Positions 52,568-61,739 are shown, counted from the stretch's first letter. The stretch: DNA of 64,000 nucleotides from CALLMM01 sp964429855 (GCA_964429855.1 CAYSDM010000013.1:1-64000); one strand, 5' to 3'. Numbers and translations: made by a program. Notes: a model not told the origin generated them from the letters alone.

Positions 52568-53440
52568 TCAGTAGATGACCTTGTTCAGGGGATACTCCAC
52601 GATGCCTTCCGCGCCGGCGCGTTTCAACTGCGGAAGAAGGTCGCGGACAATGCGCTCCTCCACAATGATCTCCAGCGCAACCCAGTCGGGATGGGAGAGG
52701 GGAGAGACTGTCGGCGTTCTCAGAGCGGGAAGAAACGAGGTGACATGTTCCAGTTCACCGCGAGGGACGTTCATCTTCAGTCCGACAAGCTGCTCTGCAT
52801 TCAACGCCCCACGCAGCAGCATCTCTAGATTTTCGGTTTTTGCGCGTTTCCATGGATCGTTCCAGGCATTGCAGTTGGCGATCAGGCGCGTGGTGGAGAC
52901 CAGCAGCGTATCCAGAATACGCAGACTGTGCGCGCGCAGGGAACTGCCTGTTTCCGTGTTAACCACGATGGCATCCACCAGATGGGGAACCTTCACCTCG
53001 CAGGCTCCCCAGGAGAACTCGACGGTGGCGCGTACGCCATTCTGCTGTAGATACCGCTCCGTCAGGCGGACATATTCCGTCGCGATGCGTTTGCCCTCCA
53101 GGTCTTTCGCGCTCTGATAGGTGGAATCGTTGGGAACCGCCAGTACAACGCGAATCGGATTCAGCGTCGCTTTGGAGTAGGTGAAGTCGGCAATCTCGAT
53201 CACGTCCGAGCCGTTATCCTCGATCCAGTCTTTTCCAGTAAGACCAACATCCAGTATCCCCTGTTCGACATAGCGCGGAATCTCCTGGGGGCGGATCAGC
53301 AGCGGTTCCAGTTCCGGGTCATCGGTGTGAGGGTGGTAGGAGCGTCCGCTGCTCATTCGGAACTCGTATCCCGCTTTACGAAATAGGGCGAAAGTGGCTT
53401 CCTGAAGACTTCCTTTGGGTATGCCGATTTTGAGTTTCAC
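52568..53440 (-). CDS. hisG: HisG, ATP phosphoribosyltransferase (long form)
   Basis: 290 residues from a GTG at 53440 with GGAG upstream; a longer frame from 53530 adds 30 non-homologous residues. HisG joins ATP and PRPP in the first step of histidine synthesis. KIGIPKGSLQEATFALFRKAG (residues 4-24), the GLTGKDWIEDNG block (about 65-76) and the PRPP loop VNTETGSSLRAHSL (about 165-178) are seen. The C-terminal regulatory domain (from about 215, ending in GAEGIVEYPLNKVIY) marks the long form, which is inhibited by histidine and needs no HisZ. PRPP comes from Prs encoded at 10291. Confidence 0.93.
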   Translation of the reverse strand: MKLKIGIPKGSLQEATFALFRKAGYEFRMSSGRSYHPHTDDPELEPLLIRPQEIPRYVEQGILDVGLTGKDWIEDNGSDVIEIADFTYSKATLNPIRVVLAVPNDSTYQSAKDLEGKRIATEYVRLTERYLQQNGVRATVEFSWGACEVKVPHLVDAIVVNTETGSSLRAHSLRILDTLLVSTTRLIANCNAWNDPWKRAKTENLEMLLRGALNAEQLVGLKMNVPRGELEHVTSFLPALRTPTVSPLSHPDWVALEIIVEERIVRDLLPQLKRAGAEGIVEYPLNKVIY

Positions 53441-53551
53441 CTGACTGTCTCCGTCATTTGAATTCAGAACCGCCTGTTTTCGGCGAGTTTCATTATAGAC
53501 GGTTTTAATCCTCTCAATCAACGGGTACAAGGGGTACGAGGGAGTGCAGGG

Positions 53552-55477
53552 CTACTTGCCGGAGGTGGTGGAGAGCCGGATAGCAGCGCGAATGCCGTCT
53601 GCAATAGCATTCGCCATTTTCATCTGACCGGCTTCGGTGGCGATGAAGGCTTCGTCGGCGGGGTGGGTTAGAACGCACATCTCAACGAGCAGTACCGGGA
53701 CTCGTGAAAAGATGGAGCCGGTCAGCGCGCCCTGTCGGCTCCCTATCAGAGTTTTCATATCAGGCGACAATCCGCGATCCCTGAGCGATCCCTTCAAGGA
53801 CTGCATCATGGCGCGGTGAAAGACGGTGGCCATCTCCCGGCTGCGTTGAATGACATAACGCTGCGGACCGCGTACTCCCTGCTTGAATCCCTGACGATCC
53901 GGGTAGAAGGTGGCGGTTCCCGATCCGCCGGTTGAATCACAGTGAAGACGCACCATCAAGTCTGCATTAGCGCGGTTCGCCACCATCGCGCGATCTCTAT
54001 TTCTGACGAACTCCCGTTCGCGCGATTTGGTCAGTACAACCGTCCATCCCTCCTCTTCCAGGATTTTTTTGATCTTCAATGAAACCTCCCAGGCAATTCC
54101 GACCTCGGTAACTTTTTTCCCTCGCGTTCCAATCCCGACTTCGGAAGGATGACCGGGATCAATGCAGATGACCGGTTGTTTTCGCCGGGTTGACGACGCA
54201 GGCGCAGGGAAGGGAGGCGCTGGCTGAGATTCCTGTTTCTGTGGCGAAGGAGATCGAGGAATAAACAGGGGGTTGGCGGAAGCGATCTGTATCCGGTTAC
54301 GAAAGGGAAACTCCTGTGCAGGAGGCCGCTCTGACTTCAATCCACTTCGGTTCTGGTACTCCTGAATAAACTCCACATTGCGCCGTTCTATATCCGACAT
54401 CAGTCTCCAGACTCTATCCTGATCGCCAGTGACAGGTTTATACCATGAGCGCTTTTTGAAGTGATTTGAAAGCTCTGCGCGTTTGAAAATGTACCCGTGC
54501 CGGGCATAAATTTCATTGCGTATCAGCGTCAGGTCCCAGGCGGATTTCCCCTTCAGATCGGCATCGGTCAGGTTTCGTGTTCGGGATTCCGGGAGAAGCT
54601 CGTCTTTCGCCGGTTTTACAGGAGTGACTTTTATGGTTCCACCCGGTTTGGAGGTCGGTCCGGGTTTCTTGCCGGGATCGGGAGGAACGATAATCCCTCT
54701 GTTTCTCTCAACAGGTCCATTTTTATCAGGAGGCGTCTCCAGATCGGGTTGCTGGCGTGTTGATCCGCCGTTTACGCCTGACTGGTTCTCCTCATTCTGG
54801 GCAATCTTCGTAGTTTTATGTGAGGGGAGAAAGCGTTTCAGGGTGAAGTAGCCGACCGTGGCGACCACGCTAAATCCGATCAGGGCAAACAGGGCGATGA
54901 GGATGAACAGCCCTGTTTTTGGTTTGGGCGAAGATTCCGTTCCAGTTTCAACAGGCTGCTTCTCTGCGCCTCTGGATATTGGGGGAGTCGCCGTAGCGGG
55001 GCGCTGCTCCTCCACAGGAGGGAGATAGACGGGGGGCGGAACCGAAGGCGGTACAGGAGGGGCGGTGGATGGCGGCGCGGTGGTAGAACCGACCGTCTGT
55101 GAGGGATAGACATCTTCTTGTGCAGCCTGCTTCGTATCTGGATAGACGGAAGCGGATTCGATAATTTGTGAAGAGGCAGCCAGCGTTTCAGGAGCGACGA
55201 CGGGCCCGGCAGGATGTTCATGATCTTGTGGCTCTTCGGTTACCACAGAAAAAGCAGTTGCTTCCTGAGAGGATGTCGTTGAGGACTCAACCGGAGTTGG
55301 GGGAGGCGCAGCCGTCACTGGCAGCGGGTGACCACAGGATGGACAGGAGCGTGATCCAAGAGGAGCATGCGCCAGACACTGGGAACAGGTTACCCCGAGC
55401 GCTGCGCTGCACTTCCAGCACTGTACTGCCTGATCAAAATTCTCCGCCTGACATTGTGGACAGAACATGCCATTCAT
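53552..55477 (-). CDS. Zinc-ribbon, YARHG and amidase_3 cell-wall hydrolase
   Basis: 641 residues; an ATG nine bases further in (55468) is an alternative start. Two zinc ribbons at the N terminus have Cys 6, 9, 20, 23 and 31, 34, 45, 48. A Pro/Thr-rich linker leads to one membrane segment (about 190-212). A YARHG domain follows (about 300-365; RNEIYARHGYIF). The C-terminal third is an N-acetylmuramoyl-L-alanine amidase of the amidase_3 family, with zinc ligands in ICIDPGHPSEVG (about 422-433), EVGIAWEVSL and LHCDSTG. So the ribbons face the cytoplasm and the amidase the periplasm, perhaps linking a cytoplasmic signal to peptidoglycan cutting. The first ribbon resembles that of the protein at 122. 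Confidence 0.85.
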   Translation of the reverse strand: MNGMFCPQCQAENFDQAVQCWKCSAALGVTCSQCLAHAPLGSRSCPSCGHPLPVTAAPPPTPVESSTTSSQEATAFSVVTEEPQDHEHPAGPVVAPETLAASSQIIESASVYPDTKQAAQEDVYPSQTVGSTTAPPSTAPPVPPSVPPPVYLPPVEEQRPATATPPISRGAEKQPVETGTESSPKPKTGLFILIALFALIGFSVVATVGYFTLKRFLPSHKTTKIAQNEENQSGVNGGSTRQQPDLETPPDKNGPVERNRGIIVPPDPGKKPGPTSKPGGTIKVTPVKPAKDELLPESRTRNLTDADLKGKSAWDLTLIRNEIYARHGYIFKRAELSNHFKKRSWYKPVTGDQDRVWRLMSDIERRNVEFIQEYQNRSGLKSERPPAQEFPFRNRIQIASANPLFIPRSPSPQKQESQPAPPFPAPASSTRRKQPVICIDPGHPSEVGIGTRGKKVTEVGIAWEVSLKIKKILEEEGWTVVLTKSREREFVRNRDRAMVANRANADLMVRLHCDSTGGSGTATFYPDRQGFKQGVRGPQRYVIQRSREMATVFHRAMMQSLKGSLRDRGLSPDMKTLIGSRQGALTGSIFSRVPVLLVEMCVLTHPADEAFIATEAGQMKMANAIADGIRAAIRLSTTSGK

Positions 55478-55563
55478 CCCTGTTTTTTTGCAGTATAGCG
55501 TAAATAGCCCTCATTTTACCAGCAACCTGAAATCTAAAAGCAGTCCTTCTGGTTTATCGGTGG

Positions 55564-55593
55564 AAGTACTAAAGTACTTTTTAAATAGTACTT
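55564..55593. promoter_or_regulatory. Triple AGTACT boxes before the cytochrome operon
   Basis: The palindrome AGTACT occurs three times in 28 bases (55565-55570, 55573-55578, 55587-55592), about 120 bases before the decaheme gene and in an AT-rich stretch. Spacing suggests regulator binding. The promoter itself is not clear. Confidence 0.45.
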
Positions 55594-55710
55594 AATTCCT
55601 GAAGTGCAGGAAGGTATGTAAACGAAATATAAGAATAATTTAATACGCCTTTAAGACGCATTTCGGGGAGAGTTTCGTCCACTGTGCTGTCCCAACCCAA
55701 GGAGACCGAC

Positions 55711-56745
55711 ATGTCGCGCAAGAAACTCTGGCGTCTGGGGATGTTTTCACTTACCATAACTTTGACACTTGTCTGGTTAGGTACAGTCTGTGTCATCGGT
55801 TCTGTCACGCCCCAGGATCGCACTGTCAATCCTCTCGTTGTATTTGAACAAGCGAAAGCTGAAGACTACACCAGCGATGGCGCCTGTATAACCTGTCATC
55901 AGGCTTACGCGCAGAGCTTTGAGAAATCACCGCATTCTACCTACAGCAGCAATCCGAAGGAATCCTACGACAAACAGGGATGCCAATCCTGCCATGGACC
56001 GGGAAAAGCCCATGTGGAGGATCGAGAACAGGCGGCGAAGAGCGGAAAAGATGTGTTTGGTCTTTCTAAGATGAAAGCAAAAGATTCTTCGGCAGTCTGC
56101 CTTCGCTGTCATACCGACACCATGAAATCCACTCAGTGGCACCGTACCGCTCACGCACGCGCTGATCTTTCTTGCAACTCCTGTCACTCCGTTCACATCG
56201 GCGCGGCGCATGAAAATGAGACGGCGGCTGAGAAAGCAAAGATCAAAGATGCCGTGAAGATCATCAACAGCTTTACCAATGTAGCGCGTCCAGAACCGAA
56301 TAAAATGCTGAAGTCGCAGGAAGCGCTTTTATGTGGCAAGTGCCATAAGAAAGAGCTGTCCGAATTCCGACATAACTTCCACCATCCGCTGCCGGAAGGT
56401 AGGATTGACTGCTCCGACTGTCATGATGTGCATCCCACACGCGCAGAGCAGACTCGAGTCACGCCGAATAAATCCGCCTGTATCACCTGCCATGCCGACG
56501 TTGCCGGTCCATTCGTGTTTGAGCATGACCCGGTTAACAGCACGCTGGGAGACGGTTGCAACGACTGTCATCGTCCGCACGGTTCGCACAATCCTGCCCT
56601 GCTGACCACGGCTTCTCGCGGTCTCTGCGGGCAGTGCCATACGGATCAGTCCAATACGCACTTCCCCGGACAGTCATGCTGGAACACGGGATGCCATGTA
56701 GCCGTTCATGGCTCCAACCGTGACAGAAAACTATTACGCCGTTAA
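55711..56745 (+). CDS. Periplasmic decaheme cytochrome c, DmsE/MtrA-like
   Basis: 344 residues from the ATG at 55711, with AAGGAG upstream. A signal anchor (about 9-30) is followed by nine CxxCH sites and one CWNTGCH (CX4CH) site from residue 59 to 329, so ten haems are expected. Length, haem number and the spread over two repeated pentahaem halves match the DmsE/MtrA family, which sits inside the outer-membrane barrel and carries electrons through it. The unusual last haem site is noteworthy. The barrel gene follows by 31 bases, and three AGTACT boxes lie upstream. Confidence 0.88.
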   Translation: MSRKKLWRLGMFSLTITLTLVWLGTVCVIGSVTPQDRTVNPLVVFEQAKAEDYTSDGACITCHQAYAQSFEKSPHSTYSSNPKESYDKQGCQSCHGPGKAHVEDREQAAKSGKDVFGLSKMKAKDSSAVCLRCHTDTMKSTQWHRTAHARADLSCNSCHSVHIGAAHENETAAEKAKIKDAVKIINSFTNVARPEPNKMLKSQEALLCGKCHKKELSEFRHNFHHPLPEGRIDCSDCHDVHPTRAEQTRVTPNKSACITCHADVAGPFVFEHDPVNSTLGDGCNDCHRPHGSHNPALLTTASRGLCGQCHTDQSNTHFPGQSCWNTGCHVAVHGSNRDRKLLRR

Positions 56746-56776
56746 TTCTCACTTGCTATCGGAAGGGTGTAGCAGC

Positions 56777-58516
56777 ATGAAATCAAACGCTAACATCTCA
56801 AGACAGCGCATAAGGACAGGGGCAGCGTTGCTGATCTGTCTGTTCTTGCTCGGTCTGGCGAGTACATCCTCCGCGCAGGAGAAGGCAGAGCCTGCCCGAG
56901 AAAGGCAATCGAACCAGATTGCGTGGCAAAATCAAGATGCTCCAGACGAAAAGAAGGACGAAGAGCAAAAAGAGGAGAAGCCTCCCGTCGTTCCCAGGTT
57001 TCAGGTCGGAGTTGGTTATGCCAACTGGGATCTGAGCGGCAATGAGAACAAGTTCCGTCAATATGCCACTCCTCCGCATGGCATATTTCTCAAGGGTTTT
57101 CACTATAATCCGGTATCTATGCTGCACGGGTTTCGTGGAGACTATAATCTCATCGGTCTAGGAAGCGACGACTATTATGCCGATAGTCGGATGTTGATGT
57201 TTTTCGGAGATATCTCCTTTAAAGGATCGCTTCGAAGGAACCGTTTTCTCGAAGACGTGATCACGCCCGTTGCTGAGAGTGATCGTCAGGAAGGCAAAGC
57301 GCAGTTTAAATTCAAAGTCGCCCCCGAATTTTCGATATCCTCTGTCTACAGCCTCAGCGAACAGAACCATTTCTTTCAGTCGCCGCGCGAGGCTCTGCGA
57401 CAGCGCACACGCTACTGGGATCTGGCAGCGGAGGGGAAAGTCGGAGATGCGAGGATAAGCCTTGGATTCTCTGATTTCCGTTACTTTGATCGCACGCTGG
57501 TTCTTCCTGACACCGCGATCAAGCGCTGGCGTATGGTGGGAGTCTGGGAGCCGTTCAAAACATTGGGACTGGAAGCCTCCTATCTCTCACAGGAGATAAA
57601 TCAGACATCGTTAACCAATCATATTGATACGATCTCTCTGGCATCTAACTGGGCTGTCGGTCCGAATACCGATATCCAGATGAACTATCGCCACGATTCG
57701 CTCAATTTGCCGACTGTTCAGACCTCAGTCGTCCGCGAGCAGCACAACTTCAATACAAAGCTGGTTCAGCGTTGGCCTCGATGGATGCTTCAGGTCGGGA
57801 TGAACTATCGGGAGACAGAGCGGATTCGCGGAGATCGTCTGTTCATCAACATTCCTAAACTCTGGGGGTTTGAGGGACGCCTTGCTGGAAGATTGAGTAA
57901 AAACCTCAAGCTGACTCTGCGCGGCTCCACACAGCATCTCTCCAGTCTTCCGTTGATGCTGACGGCGGATAACCGTTCACTCTACTGGAATGATCGCCGT
58001 TTCCTGCAGCTTAAGCTGGATGGCGGCTCTCCTTCTCTGAACGGTTACTTCCAGTGGACTCATCGTCGTCTTGCCAACGAGATACGCGATTCGGACATTT
58101 CCTCTCATTTCCTGACAGCGGGTGGAAACTGGGAAGTAAACTCCCGATTGAGCGCATTTGCTGAATATAACTATGAGTTCTGGTCCGGGAAAAGCGCCGA
58201 TTCGACCGTTTTTCCCTTCCAGGAAAATTACATTCCTAGCAGCCGGGTCACGGTGCTGGGAATAAGTTGGGCGTTGACGGATCAGGTATTTCTGCTTGCC
58301 AGTTATACCGATTTCACCACCGACAACGACAACCCGCTGCGTGAAAAAGACGGCAACTTTACCGGTCGCTACCTGACAATGAATCTTCGGTATCGCTTCC
58401 CTGCGGGACATGAGCTTAACCTGACGATCGCTCCCTGGCTCTATCGGGACAGTGTGGTAGACAGTATGTCCTATACAGCCACTCTCCTGATGTTGTCGGG
58501 AAGCGCTAGATTCTAA
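56777..58516 (+). CDS. MtrB/PioB-like outer-membrane barrel
   Basis: 579 residues from the ATG at 56777 (GGAAGG upstream). A signal peptide ends near SSAQE. A short charged segment (Glu/Lys-rich, about 36-62) precedes a long series of amphipathic beta strands to the end, closing with GSARF, an aromatic C terminus for outer-membrane insertion. Its position between decaheme and octaheme cytochrome genes indicates the barrel of a porin-cytochrome complex, as MtrB holds MtrA. It lacks the N-terminal CxxC of Shewanella MtrB. Assignment rests on context and barrel character, since barrel sequences are poorly conserved. Confidence 0.7.
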   Translation: MKSNANISRQRIRTGAALLICLFLLGLASTSSAQEKAEPARERQSNQIAWQNQDAPDEKKDEEQKEEKPPVVPRFQVGVGYANWDLSGNENKFRQYATPPHGIFLKGFHYNPVSMLHGFRGDYNLIGLGSDDYYADSRMLMFFGDISFKGSLRRNRFLEDVITPVAESDRQEGKAQFKFKVAPEFSISSVYSLSEQNHFFQSPREALRQRTRYWDLAAEGKVGDARISLGFSDFRYFDRTLVLPDTAIKRWRMVGVWEPFKTLGLEASYLSQEINQTSLTNHIDTISLASNWAVGPNTDIQMNYRHDSLNLPTVQTSVVREQHNFNTKLVQRWPRWMLQVGMNYRETERIRGDRLFINIPKLWGFEGRLAGRLSKNLKLTLRGSTQHLSSLPLMLTADNRSLYWNDRRFLQLKLDGGSPSLNGYFQWTHRRLANEIRDSDISSHFLTAGGNWEVNSRLSAFAEYNYEFWSGKSADSTVFPFQENYIPSSRVTVLGISWALTDQVFLLASYTDFTTDNDNPLREKDGNFTGRYLTMNLRYRFPAGHELNLTIAPWLYRDSVVDSMSYTATLLMLSGSARF

Positions 58517-58566
58517 GTCTCTACTGTGTTATCAGGGAAAACACCTACCTTTAAGGGGGGAGAGTC

Positions 58567-60036
58567 ATGGGACGTAAAGGGCTTTTTATGCTGACAGCCA
58601 CCATGGGCGTACTCACATTGGCGCTTCTTGTGCTGATCGGGTGCGGCGGAAGTGGTGGCCCGATTAATACCCCTCCACCAGATCAACCCGGACAGTCGGA
58701 ACAGTTCTTACAGCTTCTCCCGGCGGCACAGCGTACCGCGACCTATGTCGGCTCGGATAAGTGTGGAGACTGCCATAGCGGAGGTCACGGGGGAGGAACC
58801 GGAAAGATTGATTTTCCGGCATTCAACGATACGCTTCACTCCCTGGCGGGACTGGGCTGCGAATCGTGTCACGGTCCGGCAAGCATTCATAATGCCACGC
58901 CTACCAAAGACAACATCCTGACCTATCCGCTGGTGACGAGAACGGCTGTCTGCGCGCAGTGCCATGGACCCAAATCCGCTGCATATGATGTCTCCAAACA
59001 TGCTGAGATCGTCGAATCGGTCAAAGAGGAAGCGGAAACGACACCTACAACCTATGGAAAGAACTGCTTCCGCTGCCACAGCGCCGCTTTCCGATCACGG
59101 TTTGTGGATGAAAGACTGGCTTCCGGACAAACTCGCGACGAGGTGGATGCCGGCATTGTTGCACTTTCCAATGATGAGATCATCAAGACGGCTCAGCTTT
59201 CGCAAGAGTCGGCTACCTGCGTAAACTGTCACCATCCACACAAGAAGACCGGAAATCTGACCGAAGCCGGGAAGGATAAGCATCTGTTGAGACCGATCTT
59301 CAACATGGATGTCACGAATATCTCTCCAGGCGCGCCAATCAAGCTGCATACTGCAGTGGATCAGATGTGTGGAACCTGTCATAACTCTCGCGGCGGGAAG
59401 AATGACGATGCCTCCATCTCTTCCAGCACGACACGTCCGCCCTTCCATAACGGTCCCCAGTACAATATGCTGCTGGGAGTGGGAGGCGTGGAAGGATCTG
59501 GACCGCCTGTCAGAACCACTGCCCACTCGGATGCGCCCGGTCAGTGCGTCCACTGCCATATGCCGCAGGGCAGACACTCGTTTACCACCAGCTTCGATAC
59601 AAGCTGTCAGCCCTGTCATACGCCGGGGGACGCAGATGCCCGGTCGGCTATTCGCGGAGCTATCGAACTGCAGTTGTTCTCGTTGCGAACCCGCATGGAG
59701 AACTGGGCAAGAGGCCGATTTGGCGATCCTGATATGTGGGACTATACTTCATTGATTTCCGCAAAGCAGAAGACGGCGCCTCCACAGGCGCAGGTTCCAA
59801 TTGAGATCAAACGCGCTCGACATAACTACTACTTCATTCTGCGCGATCAGAGCCTGGGTATCCATAACTCCGCCTATACCCGGCACCTGCTCAACATCGC
59901 CAACCAGAACCTGGACACATTAGGCGTCGGACGGGCTGCGCCGCTTCCACCCGGACGCAGTCCCGACTATGTGAGACGGGTTTTGCAGGAAGATATTCGG
60001 ATCGGGAATATCGCCGCAAGATCGGAAAAAGACTGA
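58567..60036 (+). CDS. Octaheme cytochrome c lipoprotein, probable surface electron carrier
   Basis: 489 residues; GGGGGGAG precedes the ATG. The signal peptide has a lipobox (LIGC, Cys 26) followed by Gly-Gly and a Gly/Pro-rich linker, so it is probably an outer-membrane lipoprotein. Eight CxxCH sites lie between residues 66 and about 351 (CGDCH, CESCH, CAQCH, CFRCH, CVNCH, CGTCH, CVHCH, CQPCH). The last 140 residues are haem-free and helical. As third gene after the decaheme and barrel genes it should be the outer-face cytochrome, in the place of MtrC or OmcA, though it is not homologous to those by eye. Confidence 0.8.
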   Translation: MGRKGLFMLTATMGVLTLALLVLIGCGGSGGPINTPPPDQPGQSEQFLQLLPAAQRTATYVGSDKCGDCHSGGHGGGTGKIDFPAFNDTLHSLAGLGCESCHGPASIHNATPTKDNILTYPLVTRTAVCAQCHGPKSAAYDVSKHAEIVESVKEEAETTPTTYGKNCFRCHSAAFRSRFVDERLASGQTRDEVDAGIVALSNDEIIKTAQLSQESATCVNCHHPHKKTGNLTEAGKDKHLLRPIFNMDVTNISPGAPIKLHTAVDQMCGTCHNSRGGKNDDASISSSTTRPPFHNGPQYNMLLGVGGVEGSGPPVRTTAHSDAPGQCVHCHMPQGRHSFTTSFDTSCQPCHTPGDADARSAIRGAIELQLFSLRTRMENWARGRFGDPDMWDYTSLISAKQKTAPPQAQVPIEIKRARHNYYFILRDQSLGIHNSAYTRHLLNIANQNLDTLGVGRAAPLPPGRSPDYVRRVLQEDIRIGNIAARSEKD

Positions 60037-60082
60037 CGCTGCTTATACCAGTTGATCGTCAAGGTAGAAGGGTTGCATCGCC

Positions 60083-60145
60083 TGGCTGTCCTGTCAGGCG
60101 CAGCGAGACATCTTAAGTACTTCGCTTGGCTCAGATTGACAGCCA
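60083..60145. repeat. Degenerate palindromic repeat, REP-like
   Basis: TGGCTGTC (60083-60090) and GACAGCCA (60138-60145) are perfect 8-bp inverted ends of a 63-base element. Its inner arms (CAGGCGCAGCGAGA...CTTCGCTTGGCTCAG) recall the widespread bacterial dispersed palindrome with TGTCATCCTGAGCGAAGCGAAG-like arms. It looks like a decayed copy. Confidence 0.5.
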
Positions 60146-60175
60146 TCCCGACTACTTTAACAATGTGCTGGACAT

Positions 60176-60209
60176 AAAAAAGCAGGGAACTCGAGTTCCC
60201 TGCTTTTTT
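60176..60209. terminator. Bidirectional terminator of the cytochrome operon and protease gene
   Basis: A fully palindromic 34 bases, AAAAAAGCAGGGAA-CTCGAG-TTCCCTGCTTTTTT, gives a strong hairpin with T runs on both strands. Confidence 0.95.
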
Positions 60210-60224
60210 TACTCTCTTTTCGAT

Positions 60225-61601
60225 TCAGAAGCCGCTGACGTTTAAGCGTCCGCCGGTAACACACTTTCCGGAAAGCGATGCAGTTGGTATTGCACTGCTC
60301 AGGATGGCGTTCTTGATCTGCGCCGCCGTCGAACCCGGATGAGAAGCGGCATAGAGCGCGGCCGCGCCGGTTACATGCGGCGTCGCCATCGAGGTTCCGC
60401 TGTAAGAGCCATAAGTGGAGGAGTTTCTCCGACCCGGCAGTGTGGAGTTGATTCCAGAACCCGGCGCTCCGATGTCCACCGTGGTGGCTCCATAGTTAGA
60501 GAAGCTGGAGCGACTGCCTGAACTGGTGATCGAGGCGACGGCGATGATGTTTGTATTCGGGTAGTTCGAAGGATAGTTTGGAGTGGTGTCGTTATTATCG
60601 CCTACGCCGTCGAACCCTCCATTACCGGCGGCTGCCACAAAGAGGATGTTTGCCTGATTGGCGCGTTCGATGGCGTCCTGAAGCCCCTGTGAGAAGCCTC
60701 CTCCCCCCCAGGAGTTGTTCGTGGCAACAATATTCAAGCCATGCCTGATTTTCAGGTCCGTGATGTAGTCCACTGCCAGAATCGCGTTGGCGGTGGTTCC
60801 GCCATTCGATCCCAAGAACTTGGCGGAGATAATCTTCACGTTCCAACAGACGCCTGCAACGCCAATTCCGTTGCCACCCACCGCGCCGATGGTTCCCGCG
60901 ACATGAGTCCCATGATCATCACCCGTCCCGTCATAGGTGGATCGGTTATTCCCGACAAAATCCCAGCCGTTGGTGTCATCCACATAACCGTTTCCATCAT
61001 TATCCACACCATCCACCGGATCATAGGGGTTTGTCCAGATATTGGCGGCCAGGTCCGCGTGCGTATTCATCACGCCTTCATCTATGACGCCTACCAGCAC
61101 CGAACTGGAGCCAGTGTTGCCGGAAGCCCAGGCTTCTCCTGCCTGAGAGCCATACTGATTGGTCGGGGTCGTGGCATCTCCATACATCCCCCAGAGATTT
61201 CCATTAGTGTAGTAGGGATCGTTGGAGGCTGCCTGATGTCGGTATATCCAGTTCGGTTCTGCAAACTCCACCGCCGGATTGTTCGCCAGCAGTTGCAGTG
61301 CCTCCAGTACGCTCTTGCGGGATTTTACATGATGAATGGGAACCTCGCCGAAATCCTGCATGGTTCGCGTATGGATCGCTTGCCGTCCGACAACGCCGAT
61401 TCTTGCGAGGATAGAGTCCCGCGTTTCCTGCGTTGCTCCGGGGCGAAACTTGATGAGCAGTTCATTGGGAACGTGTGCGGGCCACGCCTCTTCTGGCTGA
61501 AGAACTGATTTCGGAATAGAGCCGATGGGAAGATTCAGAGCCGCCAGTCCGCAGAGTGTGAAAAGACCAATAACCGCCTTCTGTATTGCGCGTTTGCTCA
61601 C
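60225..61601 (-). CDS. Secreted subtilisin-like serine protease
   Basis: 458 residues from a GTG at 61601, with GAGGAGG eight bases upstream; the frame stays open for 81 codons more without a signal. A signal peptide (about 1-27) and a propeptide-like region (about 38-125; ELLIKFRPGA) precede the S8 domain. The triad is Asp 174 (GVIDEGV, where DTG is usual), His 230 (DDHGTHVAGTIGA) and Ser 404 (SGTSMATPHVTGAAAL), with the oxyanion Asn in NNSWGG. It ends soon after the domain with no sorting tail. It is transcribed from a good promoter, divergent from the UroD-family gene. Confidence 0.92.
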   Translation of the reverse strand: MSKRAIQKAVIGLFTLCGLAALNLPIGSIPKSVLQPEEAWPAHVPNELLIKFRPGATQETRDSILARIGVVGRQAIHTRTMQDFGEVPIHHVKSRKSVLEALQLLANNPAVEFAEPNWIYRHQAASNDPYYTNGNLWGMYGDATTPTNQYGSQAGEAWASGNTGSSSVLVGVIDEGVMNTHADLAANIWTNPYDPVDGVDNDGNGYVDDTNGWDFVGNNRSTYDGTGDDHGTHVAGTIGAVGGNGIGVAGVCWNVKIISAKFLGSNGGTTANAILAVDYITDLKIRHGLNIVATNNSWGGGGFSQGLQDAIERANQANILFVAAAGNGGFDGVGDNNDTTPNYPSNYPNTNIIAVASITSSGSRSSFSNYGATTVDIGAPGSGINSTLPGRRNSSTYGSYSGTSMATPHVTGAAALYAASHPGSTAAQIKNAILSSAIPTASLSGKCVTGGRLNVSGF

Positions 61602-61674
61602 GAAAGAGCCTCCTCTCCTGTTGCAGGTAGATGATGTGGACTGAACGAAATGGTGTATGGGGGAGTGTTCTACA

Positions 61675-61703
61675 ATCCTAGCATAGCTAAACGTTGATGT
61701 CAA
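61675..61703 (-). promoter_or_regulatory. Promoter of the subtilisin-like gene
   Basis: On the minus strand TTGACA (61703-61698) and TAGGAT (61680-61675) are 17 bases apart, giving a leader of about 65 bases with GAGGAGG near the GTG. Confidence 0.65.
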
Positions 61704-61739
61704 GTATCGGCAGCAGGAAGGGAGTTGTGGAGGATAGAG

